This document shows positions 60,351 through 64,000 of a DNA stretch of 64,000 nt, piece by piece. The notes under the pieces are model-generated. The model made no database searches. It was not told the origin of the DNA and saw only the letters and a program-made list of their open reading frames with translations. Source of the stretch: Helicostylum pulchrum (taxonomy: Eukaryota > Mucoromycota > Mucoromycetes > Mucorales > Mucoraceae); contig JAIXMO010000055.1 in NCBI GenBank assembly GCA_025677825.1, positions 1-64,000 of the forward strand. Reading direction: 5' to 3'. Position 1 is the first letter of the stretch. Every line of letters starts with the position of its first letter. Both the position numbers and the translations under genes were made by a program.

Positions 60351-61047
60351 ATGCTAAATAAAATTTCTGCTTTAGGTTGTGCTTGTGTTTAAAAGAGAAA
60401 CTTGTCTGGGATATTTTCTATTCTATCTGGTCAAATAAACCAAAAGATTCTTGCATGCTACCAACGGATATTTCATCACTTTCTTCTAATGGTGATGATT
60501 TTGGACTTGTGATTTTTGTTTGAATGCATTTGAAGCACCACGTTTATCAGGATATTATGCTAGCTAGTACAGGTTAGGTCAACCTCTTTTTCTTTATATT
60601 TATGGGATAGTTACTTATTTATCAGTAAACAAAAAAGTATATTTTACCTGCAAGTTTTTTTTATGCATATCATTGTTCTAAGCAATTTTTTACAATTAAT
60701 AATAATTACAAACGCATTAGGGATAATATTTTCTTTTAATTTTTTTTAGCTTCAATGCGTCCTCTTTGCTTTTTATTCATTCAGCGCACATGTAAACATT
60801 CTATCGAAATAATTGCAAACAGGAGAAGAAGAAGTTGGATACTTTTTTTTTTTGAAGAAGTCTTGACAAAAAAAAAAAGATTTGACGTCACGAAATGGAA
60901 ATAAAAATGCGGTGTTTTAATACAGAAGGGGTTGGAGAAAAGATTGGGAGGGGTAAACTGGGGCCATATTGTTTATTCCTTCATAAATATAATTTATACA
61001 TTAATCTTGAATAAATCAACACCCCCTTCTCTATAATTATATAAAAA

Positions 61048-62020
61048 ATGAATTCTATGCGTTCTCTCATTCGCCAGGCCGCTAAGCCTATGGCTAGAAA
61101 TGCCTTTGCTAAGCGTACTATTTCTTCTTCTCCTGCTTCTCTCTCTGACGCCCTCTTTGTGGTAAGATTTGACTTTTTTAAACATGCCAAACAAAATTTT
61201 TTTTAATTGTGCTCTAATCAAAAAAGTTTATTTTCCATTATTCAACCTCTCACCCAATATAAATTGATTCAACTAAAAAAAAAACAGCATCGTGATACAG
61301 CCGATAACAATGCCAACCTTCCTTTTGAATTCACTGCTGATAACCAAAAGCGCATTGAAGAGATTTTAAAGAAATATCCTGTACAATATAAGAAGGGTGC
61401 CATCATGCCTCTTTTAGATTTAGGTCAAAGACAAAATGGATTCACCTCCATCTCTGTCATGAATGAAGTTGCTCGTTTATTAGAAGTTCCTCCTATGCGT
61501 GTTTATGAAGTTGCTACTTTCTATACCATGTATAACCGTCAACCCGTTGGTAAATACTTTTTGCAACTCTGTACAACAACTCCTTGTCAATTAGGTGGTT
61601 GTGGTTCTACAAAGATTTTGAATACTATCAAGGAAAATCTTGGTATTCAAGTTGGCGAGACAACAAAGGATGGTAAATTCACTTTAGTTGAAGTTGAGTG
61701 TGCTGGTGCCTGTGTTAATGCTCCTGTCATGGCCATTAATGATGATTATTACGTAAGTATTTTTCTTTTAAAAAAAAAAAAAGATATAGGATCGAAAAAA
61801 AAAGAGAAAAATGGTTTTTTTAAACGTTGTACATGTAAAATAATAGGAGGATTTGACACCAGAGACAACTGACAAGCTTTTGGAGAATATGAAGGCCGAT
61901 AAGGCCATTACACCCGGTCCTCAAACTGGACGTCATACTTGTGAATACGCTCCTGGTAAATACACTACTTTGAATGAAGAACCTTATGGTCCTGGTTTCG
62001 GTGTTCGTGCTGATTTGTAA
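61048..62020 (+). CDS. NDUFV2: NADH:ubiquinone oxidoreductase 24-kDa subunit (complex I)
   Basis: Three exons (61048-61161, 61288-61752, 61847-62020) give 250 aa. This peripheral-arm subunit carries the N1a [2Fe-2S] cluster in the mitochondrial matrix. The presequence is [20 protein letters not shown]. Cluster ligands are C133 and C138 ([13 protein letters not shown]) and C176 and C180 ([11 protein letters not shown]), with the correct spacing. Conserved text: [47 protein letters not shown] and the C-terminal [14 protein letters not shown]. An alternative in-frame reading through intron 1 exists but lacks sense. Ends 109 bp from the stop of the convergent glycosyltransferase gene. Confidence 0.97.
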
Positions 62021-62129
62021 ACCAAAAAGAAAATCAAGTTGTTTTTTTTTATATATACACGAGAAGAAAGAAAAAGCAAAAAAAAAATAGAATAAAAAAA
62101 AATGGGAAATACTACATGATTTTAATATT

Positions 62130-63254
62130 TTAAAAGTGATAGATGGTATAAGCTGGGATTCCGTAAACAGAGAAACCCATAGATTTGGCCATTTTTGCGA
62201 AACCTTCAGTATCTAATTCATGCTGATATACAAAGGGTGGAAAGACTGCACCTTCTCTATGGACTGTTGCTTTTACCATAGTGAATGTTGCGCCTACTCC
62301 GTCTAAAGGCACTTTATCATAATTTATAACAGTTGTCATATCCACAAGCTATACAAATGTATATAGAGTAAATAATTGTTCGCCTAATACATAGAATACA
62401 TATTTAATATTAAATAATTACCAAATTACGCCCAATTACAGAAGTGGTGTCATCTTAATAAGGTATACATACTAATTAGTTCATAATGCCTTTTTTAAAA
62501 ATATCTTGTATATACATATACCTTTCAATAATACTTGATTAAGAGGAACTTTTTGTTGGTATCTTAATGATTGATCTGATTCCTGCCAATTATTCATATC
62601 ATAACCTTGTACTATGCCATCGTCTCTCTTCTTTAAACAATTGGGTACTATAATATCAACATCGACAGACATTAAATCGTTAAAGATATTCTTTGGATAA
62701 GAATGTAGTTTGACATCAACCCAAACAACCCAATCATGATACTCTTTTAAAGTTGTCGATAATAAAAAGTTTTTAGCTTTAGCCAATGTCGCCGATCTTT
62801 TAGTGTCTAAATCAACAATTGTATGGAAGCCAAAGTCCTTTTGATATACATCAATGCTATGAAATTGATTACGCCACCTGTTTTGTAATCTATCAACCTG
62901 TTGATAGGCCGTAGTTAATGTAGTATCGGTTGAATCAGATACAAGTAAACCAATAGAAATAAGCTTATTTGCATAACTTGACTTATCTAATAGTTTAAAG
63001 TAATTTTCGAGGTACATTTCATCATTTTGAAGGTGTGTTAATACTAGAACATGCTGTAAAGTCTCTCTATCATTCAAATTTATATAATTGTGTGTTCTAA
63101 GTAGTTTTGTATGGTTTGTTGTCCGTGTTTGAACGGCATGATAATGTAATGATGGTTGCGTTAATCTATAAATACATACAATCCAAACAAATAATAGCAT
63201 GCCCATGATAAAAAGGCGTTGCTTTCCTCTAAATGAAGATATTGATGACACCAT
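62130..63254 (-). CDS. Anp1/Mnn9/Van1-family glycosyltransferase (GT62-like)
   Basis: Three exons (63254-62522, 62453-62422, 62348-62130) give 327 aa. Family members are Golgi alpha-1,6-mannosyltransferase subunits. A type-II anchor lies at about 12-32 (RLFIMGMLLFVWIVCIYRL). Downstream: VLVLTHLQNDEMYLENYFKL, LISIGLLVSDSTDTT, DFGFHTIVDLDTKRSATLAK, KNFLLSTTLKEYHDWVVWVD and DVDIIVPNCLKK. The usual catalytic region WV(L/M)WRDADI appears here as WVVWVDVKL, so the metal-binding Asp set is partly kept. The C-terminal part is GVGATFTMVKATVHREG, AVFPPFVYQHELDTEGFAKM and AKSMGFSVYGIPAY, as in the family. It is somewhat shorter than yeast members. Which of Anp1, Mnn9 or Van1 it equals is unclear. Confidence 0.85.
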
Positions 63255-63600
63255 GGTTTTATTTAGTTATAGCGACAACTACTACTACTATGACAACAAC
63301 AGCAAAAAGAAAGGGGGGAAAAAAAAAACGAAAAAACGAAAAAACGAAAAAAAAAAAAAAGGTTTTTTGTTTTGTTATTTTTTATATATAAAAATAGATT
63401 TAGAGACGAAAAAGGTTCCAGCCTTATTCAAGATGTACCTTATTTTCATACTATAAAACAACAACAAAACAAAAACAAAAAACAAAAAAAAAGATCGTCC
63501 AATTGGATGCACAACGTATCACAAAAAAAAAGAGAACTATCCTTCTTATATGTACAATTAAGGGGGGGGGGGGAGATGAGGGGAAAAACAAGGCTTTATT
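63255..63600. other. Intergenic between glycosyltransferase and bZIP genes
   Basis: 346 bp holding the 5' region of the glycosyltransferase gene and the 3' flank of the bZIP gene. Rich in A tracts with a G11 run near 63562-63572. Nothing else seen. Confidence 0.55.
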
Positions 63601-64000
63601 TTAAATCATTTTCGTTGTCGGTGCGGATACTATATTATTCCTTTGTGTTGATTGTTGAATTGGTAAATGACGCTGTTGTACCAGCATTGGATTGTTTGTA
63701 TTTATATGACAGTCTTTATGTACCATTAATAAACTTCTCAAGCTTAAAACTTCATCCCTCATTACATTAGCTTGTAACTGTAACTGTTCGTTATCATTCG
63801 ATAAATATTCAACCCGTTCTTGTAAACTTTTTAACCATTGCTTCTTTCTTTGTCTGCATTTTAACGCAGCTAAGTATGTTATCATGTTTTGTTCGGTTAG
63901 TAAATAAAATGAAATGTCAAAATATATACATATATATTTACATACCTTGTCTATTTCTCTCCAAGAAGTTTTTACGCTTTTCGTCTGTATTATCTTCGCT
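63601..64000 (-). CDS. bZIP transcription factor (ATF/CREB type), C-terminal part, cut by window edge
   Basis: Two exons visible (64000-63946 and 63869-63601) ending in a true stop. The basic region and zipper read KRKNFLERNRQAALKCRQRK, then KQWLKSLQERVEYLSNDNEQ, LQLQANVMRDEVLSLRSLL. RNRQAALKCRQRKKQWL is characteristic of the Atf1/ATF2 group. In yeasts such factors act below stress-activated MAP kinases and bind CRE-like sites. The zipper is followed by a short Gln-rich tail. The N-terminal part, start codon and promoter lie beyond the right edge. The intron splits the basic region just after RQ. Confidence 0.9.
   Translation of the reverse strand, partial: AKIIQTKSVKTSWREIDKVCKYICIYFDISFYLLTEQNMITYLAALKCRQRKKQWLKSLQERVEYLSNDNEQLQLQANVMRDEVLSLRSLLMVHKDCHINTNNPMLVQQRHLPIQQSTQRNNIVSAPTTKMI

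Larger units (their letters stand above)
55431..61047. other. Gene-poor region of 5.6 kb with decayed sequence
   Basis: No complete gene is supported. Contents: repeat B at 58424-58790; coding-like scraps at 56290-56475 (+), 57150-57360 (-), 57620-57840 (+) and 59370-60350 (mixed frames); poly-T tracts at about 57899-57927. The last 100 bp before 61048 are the NDUFV2 leader. Confidence 0.5.

Noticed and set aside
61207..61872. Long frame reading through intron 1 and into intron 2 of the NDUFV2 gene
   Set aside because: The upstream part encodes no presequence and the splice from 61161 to 61288 gives the expected protein.

Overview
This window is nuclear DNA of an early-diverging filamentous fungus, most likely a member of the Mucorales (Mucoromycota). 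The evidence is an intronless fungal-type translation elongation factor 3, many short introns (about 45-90 nt, GTAAGT-like donors, YAG acceptors), very AT-rich noncoding DNA full of poly-A/poly-T tracts, and a gene repertoire typical of fungi. The species cannot be named from the sequence alone. About 27 intact or near-intact protein-coding genes are supported. For every multi-exon model ending inside the window the exon lengths sum to a multiple of three.

Layout. 0-11 kb, all on the minus strand: pyruvate dehydrogenase E2 (cut by the left edge), a small secreted double-psi beta-barrel protein, a SET/MYND methyltransferase-like protein, elongation factor 3, and a small mitochondrial-like membrane protein. 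11-15.4 kb is gene-poor and holds a dispersed repeat, a nonsense-interrupted reading frame and a doubtful small gene. 15.4-32.2 kb is dense: CDK10-like kinase, PP2A B55 subunit, a PPR protein, a TRK potassium transporter, a RING/acidic protein, an unknown 215-aa protein, a SAM+HMG-box protein, a two-finger C2H2 factor, an RlmN-like radical-SAM rRNA methylase and nucleoporin Nup35/53. 32.3-43.6 kb: an F-box/WD40 protein, a CSC1/OSCA channel and a Syp1/FCHo endocytic adaptor (tail to tail, stop codons 43 bp apart), and a CHZ-motif histone chaperone. 43.7-46.3 kb is a decayed HMG-like gene plus the second, inverted copy of the 12.4-kb repeat. 46.3-55.5 kb: TFIIH subunit Tfb1, a gene-poor gap, an HSF-type factor, an interrupted gene, an ALDH3-type fatty aldehyde dehydrogenase ending in SKL, and a 58-aa membrane protein. 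55.5-61 kb is gene-poor, with another inverted repeat copy and decayed coding fragments. 61-64 kb: complex I 24-kDa subunit, an Anp1-family glycosyltransferase and a bZIP factor cut by the right edge.

Functionally this is an ordinary housekeeping neighbourhood (respiration, translation, cell-cycle kinase and phosphatase, ion transport, transcription, secretion) with three accessory pockets (11-15, 34.4-36, 43.7-46 kb) and one larger one (55.5-61 kb). Those pockets contain two families of dispersed repeats, a long 149-nt imperfect hairpin and several decayed genes. I found no rRNA, tRNA or CRISPR array and no complete transposon. The most unusual intact items are the RlmN-type methylase with all five catalytic cysteines, the SAM+HMG-box fusion, and the aldehyde dehydrogenase with a peroxisomal C-terminus.
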